Program-made: the position numbers and the translations under genes
The notes under the pieces: model-generated
Database searches by the model: none
The model's input: the letters and a program-made list of their open reading frames with translations, nothing else
Told to the model about the DNA's origin: nothing
Shown here: piece by piece, positions 26,057-35,537 of the stretch
How positions within the stretch are numbered: position 1 is the first letter of the stretch
Layout of the letters: each line of letters starts with the position of its first letter
Source: Roseiarcus sp963835885
GTDB taxonomy: Bacteria; Pseudomonadota; Alphaproteobacteria; Rhizobiales; Beijerinckiaceae
Assembly (NCBI GenBank): GCA_963835885.1
Contig: CAWIHF010000026.1
Span: 186,001 to 250,000 of the forward strand
Length of the DNA stretch: 64,000 nucleotides
Direction of reading: 5' to 3'

Positions 26057-28218
26057 TTATTCGGCGGCGAGGACGTCGAGGTCGTTGCCGCTGCCATCGT
26101 CTTCGGGGCGGTCCTCATTGAGGAAAGCAGGCAGGCTGACGACGTTGTCGTCGCCGGGCTCGCCGTGTTCCTCGTCGTCGCCGTCGATGTCCTGCAGCTC
26201 GCCGTCGCGTCCGTCTTCGGCTTCGACGGAGATGGCGTCGATCTCGGGCAGGCGCAGCGCTTCGGGCAGCCAGCCGCTGTCGGCGAGAAGGCGCTCGGCC
26301 TCGCGCGCCATGTCGCCCTTCTTCAGATGGTCGATCAGCATCGCTTCCCGTTCGCCGCAGCCTTCGCGCACGGCTTCGAGAATGCGGGCCTTGGGGACGC
26401 GGCCGAGATAGTTGTCGACCGTCGGCGTCCAGCCGGCCGCGACCATGTCGAGGCCGACGTCGCGGGCGACGATATTACCGTGGGCGATCGCGCCGGGGCG
26501 ACGATCCCAGGGTTCGCGCAGGACGTTGACCGTGGCGGCGGCCAGATGCGCGAACAGCTGCATCTGGCTGTCGGGGTCCATGCCCGCGAGGTGATCCCAC
26601 AGCGCGCCCTTGGCCTTCGGCAATTCAGCCTGCCATTGGGCCTGGCGGGCCTCGAAATCCAGCACGGCGGCGCTTTCCTTGAGGCCGGGGGCCTGGCTGG
26701 TCATGCCGGAGACGGTCGCGCTGATCTCCATGCAGTTGTCGGAGCTCGTGTGATAGAACACGCGCAGGCACATGCCATGCAGGACGGAGCGGAAGGCGAC
26801 GTCGGGGCGAGCGGCGACGGCGTTCCTCAGCGCGACGGTGCGATGGGCGGAAAGCTCGGCCAGGAGCCTTTCCGACAAGGGCTTGACCGCATCGCCGTCG
26901 TCATCGTCCTCGGCGGGCGCGGGGTTGAGGCCGCTATCGAGAACGATCGCCGTGACGCCGGAGGCGCGTGGCATGGCGACTGGCCCGTCGCGGACGGGGT
27001 TTCCCCGTCCTGATCGGCCCCGTCCTGATCGGCGGTGGCCTCGTCTTCGGGGCGGACATAGCCGCGGTCGATGTCGAGGCAGCCGTCGCGATTCAGGCTG
27101 ATGAAAACGCCCGCCCGCGCCATCTCGGCCGGGTCGAACCGGGTCGGGCGATTGTCGAGCGCCTCGATCTCGGCTTCGATTTCGCCAAGACGGCGATCGA
27201 CCTCGTCGGGCAGCTCGTCGGCCTCGGCGTATTCCGCCTCGAGCGCATCGAACTCAGCCTGCAGGATGGCGCGGCGCGCGGTTTCCTCCTCGCTCATCTC
27301 GACGGTTTCGCCTTCGAGCCGGCGCAGGCCATTGGTGTGGCCGTAAGGGAAATCGACGGCGACCGAGATCCATTTCCAGCCTTCGGCGGACAGGGCCTCG
27401 GCCTGCTGCTTCAGCTTGTCCTGAACCAGGCGGTCGAGCAGGCCAGGGTCCTGCAACCAGCCGCCGCGATCGTTCTCGAAAAGATCGCGGGTGACCTCGC
27501 CGCCGGCGGCCTCATAGGCCTCGACGCCAACAAACGTGGCGCGGCGGTCATTGGCGGCGTGGACGGCGGTTTCGGTCAGCATGCGGCGGATCTGATTGGG
27601 TTGCGGGTGGTAGCCGTTCTTCACCGCCTCCCAGACCTGTTCCTGGCGCGCATGGTCGGTGGTGAGGGTGAAGGCCATGACGTGCTCGAGCGTCATCTCC
27701 TCGGCAACGTAGAGCTCGAGAAGCCTGGGCGAGACGGCGGCGAGGCGCAGGCGCTGCCGGACGATCTGCGGCGTGACGAAGAAACGCGCCGCGATGTCGT
27801 CTTCGGTCAGGCCCTTGTCGATCAGCGTCCGGAAGGCGCGGAACTGGTCGACAGGGTGCAGGGCCTCGCGCTGCGTATTCTCGGCGAGGGAATCTTCCTC
27901 GGCGATGCCGGTATCGCGGACGATGCAGGGAACCGGCACCGCCTTATCGAGGCGCTTGGCCTTCACGAGGCGTTCGAGGGCGCGATAGCGCCGGCCGCCG
28001 GCCGGGACCTCGTAGAAGCCGGTTTCTTCGCCGTCCGCGCCGATGACGGGGCGGACATAGAGGTTCTGCAGCAGGCCGCGGCGGGCGATGTCCTCGGACA
28101 ATTCCTCGATCGACACGCCGGTCTTTACCGTGCGGACGTTGGCCTGGCTCAGGACCAGCTGGTTGAAGGGGATCTCGCGGATAACGGCGAGGGTCTTGAT
28201 CTTGGTCGGTTTAGCCAT
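26057..28218 (-). CDS. ParB/RepB/Spo0J-family protein, long form (frameshift near 26975)
   Basis: Corrected for one base near 26975 this is about 720 residues, far longer than chromosomal ParB (about 300). Residues 15-115 contain the ParB N-terminal nuclease-like domain with Box I YEVPAGGRRYRALERLVKA and Box II ENTQREALHPVDQFRAF. A central helix-turn-helix follows (GLTEDDIAARFFVTPQIVRQ). The C-terminal 400 residues are acidic and specific to the large ParB-like proteins of plasmids and integrative elements. No parA neighbour is present, so it may act as a regulator or nuclease-like factor rather than in partition. It has its own leader hairpin and heads the minus-strand operon. Confidence 0.88.
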
Positions 28219-28232
28219 GGTTCAGATGCTCC

Positions 28233-28279
28233 ATGACGGGCGACCGGGAGCCACTCTCCCGATCTTTAAAACCCGTCAT
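28233..28279 (-). promoter_or_regulatory. Leader hairpin before the ParB-like gene
   Basis: On the minus strand ATGACGGG pairs with CCCGTCAT, and inside it CGGGAG pairs with CTCCCG. The outer stem is directly followed by GGAG, the probable ribosome binding site, 14 nt before the ATG. Stem opening could control translation. Confidence 0.5.
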
Positions 28280-28380
28280 AGGAGCCGGAACGGCCCTCTT
28301 CCTCTCGGATGGCCGAACCGGAACGTCCCCGGCTATGAGGGACGCCCGGGCCGCCGCGCCCCCGCTCCTGCTGCCGCTCG

Positions 28381-28540
28381 CGCTTCACCGCACGCTCCGG
28401 CCGATCTACGCGGCCCTTGAGAACTAACGAATGGCGTTATCGCCGTTTCGCGTGAGGGACAGTCACCCGCAGGGCCGAGACGAAGAGCTTCGGGGAGGCG
28501 AAGCCGAGTATGGCCCGACGGGCGACAAGCCCGGCACGCC
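28381..28540 (+). repeat. Dispersed repeat, copy B
   Basis: A second copy of 13082-13261, in the same orientation and about 15.3 kb away. It starts CTTCACCGCACGC and includes a recognisable end of the DnaA-IV-like gene (RPIYAALEN, then TAA), but no upstream part of that gene. It continues through GTTATCGCCGTTTCGCGTGA, CGAAGAGCTTCG (a palindrome) and GCCGAGTATGGCCCGACGGG. It lies between the ParB-like leader and a coiled-coil gene. Confidence 0.75.
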
Positions 28541-28722
28541 CGCGTTCAAGCTGGATTGCAAAACTGATGGCGGGAAGAGTCCGAGCGCGCACGACGGCAA
28601 ACGGGTGCGCCAGGCCTCGGCAACACGATGATCAAGATATGTCCAGCACGCTCGCGCTAACTCTGTTCCGCGCGTGTCCGCCGGCGCAGGCGGAAGCGTG
28701 GCGACAAGGCGGAGCAAGCGAC

Positions 28723-29653
28723 ATGGCCAATGACGATCAGCGGCGAGACGCCGCGGGCGACGAACGCGCAAGGGAACTCGTCCTTCGCGAGGAGCGTCGC
28801 AAGACTGAACAAATGAAGGCCGACACACAGAGAAAGGCCGAGTTCAACGAAGGCGGAACAACAGCGCGTCGCCGAAAGCCGCCGACGTGAAGAACGGAAG
28901 CGCGCGGAACACCGGCAGGAGTCCCTCCGCAAAGAAGCCGAGCGGCGCACACAGGATGGCAAGGAAGCCGCCGAAAAGGAGCGCGCCCGGCGGCAATTCA
29001 GCCGCCAGGCGGAAGACAGGAACAAGGCCGATCCCGCCGCAGAGCAGGACAAGAAACGCGCGCTCGCCGCGGATATCCGGCGGCGCGCCGAGGCCGCGGT
29101 CGCCGAGCGCCAGCAGCGTCAGAAAGCGCAACAGCAGGAGGAGCATCGTCGGCAGACGGACCACGTGCGTACTCTGCACCACGACGAGATGCACAGCTTC
29201 AGGGAAAACGAGGACGCGGCCATCGACAGACACGCCCACGAGATCCAGAGCATCAATGAGCGGGAGCAGCAAGCGCTGGAAGCGCTCGGCGCCCGCCGTG
29301 AAAGCCTGATCGGCCGGGCCGTCACGCTCTTCAAAGGCGAGGCGCACTATGCGCGGAAAGCCGACGCCATCGTCGATCGCTGCGAAGCCGAGCGCATCGT
29401 CAAGCACCGTGATCTCGAAGCGCTGAAAGAGCGGCAATTCGCCGCCGCGCAGCAGGCGAGGATGCGCCAGGCCCAGGAACGCAAAGCGATATTCGAGCTG
29501 CACCGTATGGAGCGACAGCAATTGGCGCAGGCGCACGAGCGCAGCCGGGGAGCGGAGATCGGAGTTGCTCAGCGCACCTTCGAACGCGCGGCGCAGCGAA
29601 AGGAGCAGACACAGGAACAGGCCCACGGCTGGAGCCGCGGGCTATCCCGATGA
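28723..29653 (+). CDS. Highly charged coiled-coil protein (frameshift near 28855)
   Basis: From MANDDQRRDAAGDERARELV, correcting one base near 28855 gives a continuous 310-residue helix-forming protein rich in E, R, Q and A. Its segments include REERKRAEHRQESLRKEAER, RRAEAAVAERQQRQKAQQQE, HEIQSINEREQQALEALGAR and ARMRQAQERKAIFELHRMER. The C-terminal half is intact in one frame (29165-29653). Such proteins often lie next to, or form the C-terminus of, relaxases, and the adjacent repeat B could be an origin-like site; that link is inference. No catalytic motif is visible. Confidence 0.6.
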
Positions 29654-29778
29654 AAAGACCGTTGGCGACGCCGTTTCTGAGCGGGATCGAACGTAAAGCC
29701 GCTCCGGCACCGGCGCGGACAGGATCACCTCCGCTGTGAATTATGGACGCGATATAATGAAAATGAAGGGCGCGGATT

Positions 29779-29898
29779 ATGAGTCAGGACAAGGGAAGAG
29801 ACACCGAGGAGAAACGAGAGCGGGATACGTCCGCACGTTCCTCCGAAGAATGCCGCACGAACGACCCCTCTCGGAAGCCGAAGCATCATCGGTAGAAC
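29779..29898 (+). CDS. Short charged peptide gene
   Basis: A 39-residue frame, MSQDKGRDTEEKRERDTSAR, ending PSRKPKHHR. It is very hydrophilic and probably disordered. It lies 125 bp downstream of the coiled-coil gene. No good ribosome binding site is visible. It could be a real small protein or the start of a decayed gene. Confidence 0.3.
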
Positions 29899-30971
29899 CC
29901 GATGCGGTTCTTTGGGACGGCGCGGGCGACGCCGAGGCCGAGTCACCTGGAGAAAGCATGGAAACAGGTGCGCGTCGTTTGCAGACCCATGCAGGAAAGG
30001 ACAGCCGGCCGCGTGGCGAGTCCTGGCGAACTGAAGGACGCCGCGTCTGCCGTCACGGCGATCCTGGCTCAACACTTCCCCGAAGGCCCCAAAGGAGCTG
30101 CGCGCGCGCATCGGCAATTTGTCCGCTGGCTCGGTGGCGGCATGGCCGCTCAGACGCCGGGGACGGCCAGGTGGGCGGCCGCGTTCCGCGACATCGGAAG
30201 GCTCGAAAGCAATCCTGCGAAACCGAATTACCTTGCCGAGGTGTGTCCGTGCGACGGGATTAATTTTAGCGAGATCGCGCGCGGCCCCGATCTGCGTGGT
30301 CGCGCGGCGGCCCATGCGAAAGCGAAAGTGTGGTCGGCACTTTCCTGGAGCTCAACGTGCGGATGGCGGCCAGATTCTCTTTAAAAGCGGACAGCCGGTG
30401 GCTCGTGTGACGCCGGTATCAAAGTGTGAGTCCTGGACAGTCCGGCACCGCTGCAACCGAGATGCGTTATCTTGCCCGCACGGATGCGTGGCAGGACCCG
30501 GCGTCCTTCAGCACCGCTCATGAGGCCAAGGCGTACCTCGAACACTGGGTGATGGGAGAGGCCCGCTATACATCCCGTTCGGCTGAGGAACACGGCCGGG
30601 AACAGCACGCAGGCCGTAGTCTCGAAAGAGGATTGGACGATGACCGCTCCCGATAATGGCCCATCGCCGGTTCAACACGGCCCGCTCGGTCGATCTATCG
30701 CCGGCGGCGCTTGGAACGGATCAACGTCGAACTCAAGCTCGTGCGTTATGCAATTCGCCCTGCGCTCGGCAAGGATATGGCGGACTGGCCTCGGACGTTG
30801 AATGAATGTGATCGTTCGTTTTTCCGAGCCGCAATAGCTTCAGTTCAACACCCCCGGGTTCCGCGCATACCGCCGTATGCGCCGCGCAACGCACTCTGAC
30901 CAAAGGACGGCCAGGAACAGCGCGGCGCGCGCCATACATTCTCCTCGCAAATCCTGACGAGGAGTTGATCC
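29899..30971. other. Degenerate region with short frames
   Basis: About 1.07 kb with no complete gene I can defend. A stretch at about 30015-30270 reads SPGELKDAASAVTAILAQHF, PEGPKGAARAHRQFVRWLGG, which looks like genuine former coding sequence. A frame at 30462-30656 (MRYLARTDAWQDPASFSTAH, EAKAYLEHWVMGEARYTSRS) may also be a real small gene. The remainder shows nothing recognisable. The overall impression is eroded mobile-element DNA next to the integrase. Confidence 0.4.
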
Positions 30972-31316
30972 GTGACTGCGAAAATCGCCACCGCGGCGAT
31001 GGCGCTTATGGCGAACGGGCTATGCCTGTTCTGGCCTTCCGGCACTGCGCCTAATATCGCGACGCGACCGGCCCGCTGCGTGATGGCGATCAGACATAGC
31101 GCATGCACGCCCTCGGCCCCTTGCGCCTGCGCGATCCCGGACGAAAACCGGACGGTCTTCGTTCTGGAGGCGGACCTGCCGCTCGCTGCTACCGCCGATC
31201 CGCGCCCCTTCTGCCGAAAGGGCGAGAAACCGTACGGCCCTGCCGGGCCGGTGGACCCCGCTCATCCTTACGAGACCTGCAAGCCCCGGAAACCGCACGG
31301 ATCGCAGCGAAGGTAA
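30972..31316 (+). CDS. Possible exported small protein
   Basis: A 114-residue frame. MTAKIATAAMALMANGLCLF could be a signal peptide. The mature part is Cys- and Pro-rich, and ENRTVFVLEADLPLA plus PAHPYETCKPRK look coding. No family is recognised. It lies two genes upstream of the recombinase. Confidence 0.4.
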   Translation: MTAKIATAAMALMANGLCLFWPSGTAPNIATRPARCVMAIRHSACTPSAPCACAIPDENRTVFVLEADLPLAATADPRPFCRKGEKPYGPAGPVDPAHPYETCKPRKPHGSQRR

Positions 31317-31380
31317 TTCAGCAACACAATGACCAGCGCGCGGCCAGGACTTTAAGGCCGCGCATCCGCACATAGAATTC

Positions 31381-31614
31381 ATGAGCAAGGTGCGGAGACC
31401 GGCAAATTCATTGTGCGACGACGGCCATTCATGGCGCGTCGTCGACGATCTCGCGCATGACTGCCCCGTCACCCCGGCTGAACTCGACGCCGTCGAAGCC
31501 TTCCTGATGCCGCTCGTGCACGCCCTGCTCGCCGACGCGCCAGGCACTCAGCCGGGGAAAACAAACTCCAGACACCGCGCCAATACCGACGCCGACTCAC
31601 AAGCGCCGCAATGA
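31381..31614 (+). CDS. Small protein upstream of the recombinase
   Basis: A 77-residue protein. MSKVRRPANSLCDDGHSWRV and TPAELDAVEAFLMPLVHALL give a short acidic helical protein with a disordered tail. Its stop is 40 bp before the recombinase start, so the two are likely cotranscribed. Similar short frames commonly precede serine recombinases; a helper role is possible but unproven. Confidence 0.5.
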   Translation: MSKVRRPANSLCDDGHSWRVVDDLAHDCPVTPAELDAVEAFLMPLVHALLADAPGTQPGKTNSRHRANTDADSQAPQ

Positions 31615-31653
31615 ACTGCTGCCTGAGGAAATCTAAACGCAGAAGAAGCCGCC

Positions 31654-33301
31654 ATGACTGCCGCCCTCAACCCCGGACAGACCGAAGCGCCCGACGCGCG
31701 CCGCGCTGTACTTCCGCGTCTCGACAGGACGGCAGGCGGAAGCGGACTTGTCGATCCCCGATCAGCGGCGGCAGGCGCTCGCCTATTGCGCCGCGCGCGG
31801 CTGGGATGTCGCCATAGAATTCGTCGAGCCCGGCATGAGCGGCACGGACGATCGCCGCCCGGAATTGCAGCGCCTGCTCGACATGGCGACCGCGGGCGGC
31901 GCGCCTTTCGATGTCGTTCTCGTCCATTCCTTCAGCCGGTTTGCCAGGGATCATTTCGCGCTGGAGCTGCATGTGCGCCGCCTGCGCAAGGCCGGCGTCC
32001 GGCTGGTGAGCATCACGCAGGATCTCGGCGAAGACCCGATGAGCGTGATGGTGCGGCAGGTCTTCGCGCTCTTCGACGAATACCAGTCGAAAGAGAACGC
32101 CAAGCACACGCTGCGCGCCATGCAGGAAAACGCCCGGCAGGGCTTCTGGAACGGCTCGAAAGCCCCATACGGCTACGCCGTCGTCGCGGCGGAGCAGCGC
32201 GGCGCGAAAACCAAGAAGCGCCTCGCCATCGATCCGGTCGAGGCCGAAGTCGTGCGGCTGATATTCAGGCTGTTCCGCGAGGGCGACGGCGCGTCCGGCC
32301 CGATGGGCGTCAAAGCCGTGACAAGCTGGCTCAACGAGCACGGCTACCGCACGCGCCTCGGCGCGCGCTGGGGCATCGGCCCGCTGCACGAGATTCTGAC
32401 GCGCTCCACCTACAAGGGCGAGCACCGCTTCAACCGCAAAGTCTGGAAGACCGGGCAGGCGAAACCCGAAGCGGACCACGTTCCCGTCGCCGTCGATCCG
32501 ATCATCGACGCCGCGACCTTCGACGCCGTGCAGGCGGCACTCAAATCCAGAAACCCGAAAGTCCTGCCGCCGCGCGTCGTCACCGGCCCGATCCTCCTGA
32601 CCGGCATCGCCACCTGCGCCAGCTGCGGCGGCGGCATGACGCTGCGCACCGGCAAGACGGGACGCTATCGCTACTACACCTGCTCGACCTGCGCCCGGCA
32701 GGGCAAGAGCGCCTGCAAGGGCCGCTCGATCCCGATGGACAAGCTCGACCGGCTGGTGACGGATCGGCTCGCCGACCGCCTCCTCACGCCCGAGCGCGTC
32801 GGCAATCTCCTCGCCGGCCTGATGGAGCGGCAGGCGGCGAAAGACGAGGATCACACCACGCGCCTGACGGCGCTGCGCGCCAAAATCAGCGACGCCGAAA
32901 GCCGCCTCGGCCGCCTCTACGCCGCCATCGAAAGCGGCGTCGCCGATCTGAACGACCAGACGCTCAAAGACCGCGTCGCCGCCGTCAAAACCGAGCGCGA
33001 CCTCGCGCAGATCGCCTATGACCGCGCCGTCGCCGAAACCAACCCGCGCGCCCGCATCACGGACGAGAAGATCGCGAAATTCGTCGAGACGATGCGCTCA
33101 AACGTCCTGACCGGCGACACGCCGTTCCGCCGCGCCTACATCCGCTCGGTCATCGACCAGGTCGAAGTCGACGACGATGAAATCCGCATCTGGGGCCGCA
33201 AGAGCGTCCTCGAACGGCTCGTCGCCGCCAGCGGCGGCGGTCCGGCCGGAGTGCCCAGTTTTGTTCGGAAGTGGCGCGCCCGAAGAGATTCGAACTCCTG
33301 A
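31654..33301 (+). CDS. Large serine recombinase / integrase (N-terminal frameshift)
   Basis: About 548 residues if a single-base shift near 31695 joins MTAALNPGQTEAPDA to RAALYFRVSTGRQAEADLSI. The catalytic Ser is in YFRVSTGRQ (codon at 31721-31723). The resolvase domain continues with FDVVLVHSFSRFARDHFALE. The recombinase domain follows (KAPYGYAVV, GPLHEILTRSTYKGEHRFNR), then a zinc ribbon (CASCGGGM ... CSTCARQGKSACKG) and a coiled coil. The frame after the catalytic Ser has no standard start upstream, so the indel matters. The last residues (WRARRDSNS) and the stop lie inside the tRNA-Arg gene, as expected when an element inserts at a tRNA 3' end. This is the probable integrase of the element to its left. 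Confidence 0.88.
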
Positions 33302-33348
33302 CCCCCAAATTCGTAGTCTGGTGCTCTATCCAGCTGAGCTACGGGCGC
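33272..33348 (-). tRNA. tRNA-Arg (ACG anticodon)
   Basis: A full cloverleaf. Acceptor GCGCCCG / CGGGCGC, D-arm GCTC...GAGC, anticodon stem CCAGA / TTTGG with loop CTACGAA (anticodon ACG), T-arm AGGAG-TTCGAAT-CTCTT, discriminator G and an encoded CCA (33272-33274). The 3' end faces the recombinase, whose stop codon lies within the tRNA. This makes the tRNA 3' end the likely right-hand attachment site, and integration has left the tRNA complete. Confidence 0.93.
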
Positions 33349-33533
33349 GCAGACCTGAGCGGCGGCCGCAAAGGCGCGGCCGGGGAGGCGGCCGTCTAGC
33401 CGCTTTTGCGCTGGCGGGCAAGAGCAAATTGCCAGCTCCCGGCGCTTCGCTCTATATCGAGAGCGACCGTCACTTGCGAAACAGCAGCCGCGTCTGGGCG
33501 CGGAATTCAGGCCCCTCGCACGTCATCAAGGTT

Positions 33534-34081
33534 CTACGGGCATACGTCCCAAAAGCCCTGCCGGCGGCTCGGGTCGGTGTAGTACCAGCAGAGTCCTGCT
33601 TGAGGAGGCGCGCCGGCCCACGCCGCCGCTGACGCCGCCGTGACGAAGCCGATCGCCGCGCCGGCCGCGATGGCGCCGCCGGGCGACCAGCGGTACCAGC
33701 CGGGACGGCCTAACCCCAAATCACGTGAGGACCGCGGCCCGGGCGATATCCTGGACGGTGGCCGGGACGGTAGCCTGGGCGGCCAGGCCGATAGCCCGGC
33801 CGGTGGCCCGGCGTGCCGGGACGGTGTCCAGGGCGATTGATTGGCCGATGGGCTCCCGGCCGGTGAACAGCGCCGCCGCGATGCGTTCCGCCGCCTCGGT
33901 GGATTCCGCCACCGCGATGGCCGCCGCCGCGATGGACTGCGACTGTCGAGACGAGGCCGTCATTCATCTGGGCGGTCGGGCTTGACCCGCCGACGATCTC
34001 GATTGCTTCAGCCTGAGGCATGGTGAAGCCGATCAGCGCCAGTGCGACCAGCGCATTCTTGAACGGACTCTTCCAACTCAC
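33534..34081 (-). CDS. Exported Gly/His/Pro-rich protein (frameshift near 33716)
   Basis: The signal peptide MSWKSPFKNALVALALIGFT-MPQAEA is followed by a HRGGG repeat region and then HRPG/YRPG repeats (about residues 52-120). A one-base shift near 33716 joins this to GRPGWYRWSPGGAIAAGAAI, GFVTAASAAAWAGAPP and a C-terminal CWYYTDPSRRQGFWDVCP, which is the usual end of this family of short exported proteins in Hyphomicrobiales. Total about 180 residues. The role is unknown. The repetitive GC-rich middle is prone to sequencing errors. Confidence 0.65.
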
Positions 34082-34362
34082 GGTTCTACCCTCGACTGCA
34101 GTTAAAGTCCGTCAAACGACCCGAGAACCAGCCGCGCCGTCACTCGCGACGCCCACGTCTCCCCGAGCCAGACAATCGGCGAAATCGGCAGAATTTGAGA
34201 ATCTGTAACAATTCGCCTCGGCGCCGCCGTATTGGCGCAGTCATCGTCCTCGCTACGGCGCTCGATGCCTGTCGCATACGGGATCAAGTCGCGTGATCCG
34301 GGCGGCGGTCATCGCCGTAACAATGGCCGGGGCGTTCCGAATTGGGCAGTGAGGAGGCCACG

Positions 34363-34752
34363 ATGAACAGCCGCAGATCGTTTCTGGCGCTGCTAAGCCT
34401 TGCGGGCGTTGCGCTGGCGTTTCCGGCGCACGCTTTTGAATTTCATCCCTACGTCCCGGCCGTCGTCGAAAAGGCGATCGCGTCGGGCAAGCCGGTGGTC
34501 GTTCATGTCTATGCGCCATGGTGCCTGCAGTGCCACGCGCAGGCTTCGATCCTCGATTCGCTCAAGTCGGATCCGGCCTATAAAAAGATCGACTTCTTCC
34601 GAGTCGATTACGACAACCAGAAGAAGGTTGTCGCGGAGCTGAACTGCCCGCGCTCGACGCTGATTGCCTACAAGGGCGGCAAGGAGGTTGCGCGCATGTC
34701 TTGGGGCGTCACCAAGGACGCGATCGTGAACGTTCTGAAGGCGGCGATGTGA
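34363..34752 (+). CDS. Exported thioredoxin-fold protein
   Basis: A 129-residue protein with a signal peptide (MNSRRSFLALLSLAGVALAF-PAHA) that carries an RRSF twin-arginine-like start, so export may be by Tat or Sec. The thioredoxin active site is WCLQC (residues about 52-56) in VVVHVYAPWCLQCHAQASIL, and the cis-Pro loop is CPRSTLIAYKGGKEVAR. It probably acts as a periplasmic thiol reductase. The next gene, a CcdA-type electron carrier, overlaps its stop by 4 bp (GTGA), which supports transfer of electrons from the cytoplasm through the membrane partner to this protein. Confidence 0.85.
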   Translation: MNSRRSFLALLSLAGVALAFPAHAFEFHPYVPAVVEKAIASGKPVVVHVYAPWCLQCHAQASILDSLKSDPAYKKIDFFRVDYDNQKKVVAELNCPRSTLIAYKGGKEVARMSWGVTKDAIVNVLKAAM

Positions 34753-35465
34753 ACCTCATTCTAGCACTGCCGCTTGCCCTTGCGGCAGGGATGCTGACCA
34801 TCCTCAGTCCCTGTGTATTGCCACTCGCGCCGATTGTCCTGGCGAGCGCTCGCGCTCAGGACCCGCGCGGGCCGATCGCGCTGGCGTTGGGGCTGGCGCT
34901 GACGTTCGGCCTGGTCGGCGGAATTCTGGCTTCGTTCGGCGTTGAGTTCGGCGACTCCTTCATCGTCCGGGCGGTCTCGGCCGTCGCCATGATCTTGATC
35001 GGCGCCGCGCTGCTGTTTCCGTCCATTGGCGACGTCGTTGAAACCCGGCTCGGCGCCATTGGTCGGACGTCGGAAGTCCTGGGCCGGCGCCTGCCGCAGG
35101 CGGGTCTCGTCGGCCAGGCGGCGACAGGCGTGGTCATAGCCCTGGCCTGGGCGCCTTGCGCGGGTCCGACGCTCGGCGCGGCGCTGCTCCTCGCGGCCAA
35201 GGGAGGATCGCTTGGAGTCGCCATGCTGACGATGTTCATCTATGCGCTCGGGGCGGCGGGCGCGCTCCTTTCGGTCGGGTTCGTCCTGGGGCGGGTGGCC
35301 GGGAAGGCGCGGCTTGCCGCGGCCGGGGCGAGCGGCCGGATTGCGCTCGGCGCGGCCTTCGTCCTGATCGGCGCGGCCATCCTCACCGGCGTCGATCACC
35401 GTGTCGAGGCGGTTCTTGTCGCGGCGATGCCGAATTGGCTGACCGGTTTCGCCGCGTCCCTCTGA
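34749..35465 (+). CDS. CcdA/DsbD-type membrane thiol-disulfide carrier
   Basis: A 238-residue protein from a GTG start overlapping the thioredoxin stop. It has six or so hydrophobic segments. The paired redox cysteines of CcdA/DsbD-beta are present: SPCVLPLAP in the first membrane helix (about residue 22) and AWAPCAGPTLG (about residue 138). It moves electrons from cytoplasmic thioredoxin to periplasmic partners, most likely the adjacent thioredoxin-fold protein. Length and motifs are normal and no frame break is seen. Confidence 0.88.
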   Translation: MNLILALPLALAAGMLTILSPCVLPLAPIVLASARAQDPRGPIALALGLALTFGLVGGILASFGVEFGDSFIVRAVSAVAMILIGAALLFPSIGDVVETRLGAIGRTSEVLGRRLPQAGLVGQAATGVVIALAWAPCAGPTLGAALLLAAKGGSLGVAMLTMFIYALGAAGALLSVGFVLGRVAGKARLAAAGASGRIALGAAFVLIGAAILTGVDHRVEAVLVAAMPNWLTGFAASL

Positions 35466-35537
35466 GCTTCGTGAGCCGCAGCTGACAGTCGAGCGACGTC
35501 TTTTCATTCGGAGCGGGAATGCTTATCCCCGAAACGC

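Noticed and set aside
29725..30315. 196-residue minus-strand frame
   Set aside because: Arg/Pro-rich without domain-like sequence and without a ribosome binding site; traces of former plus-strand coding sequence cover the same region.
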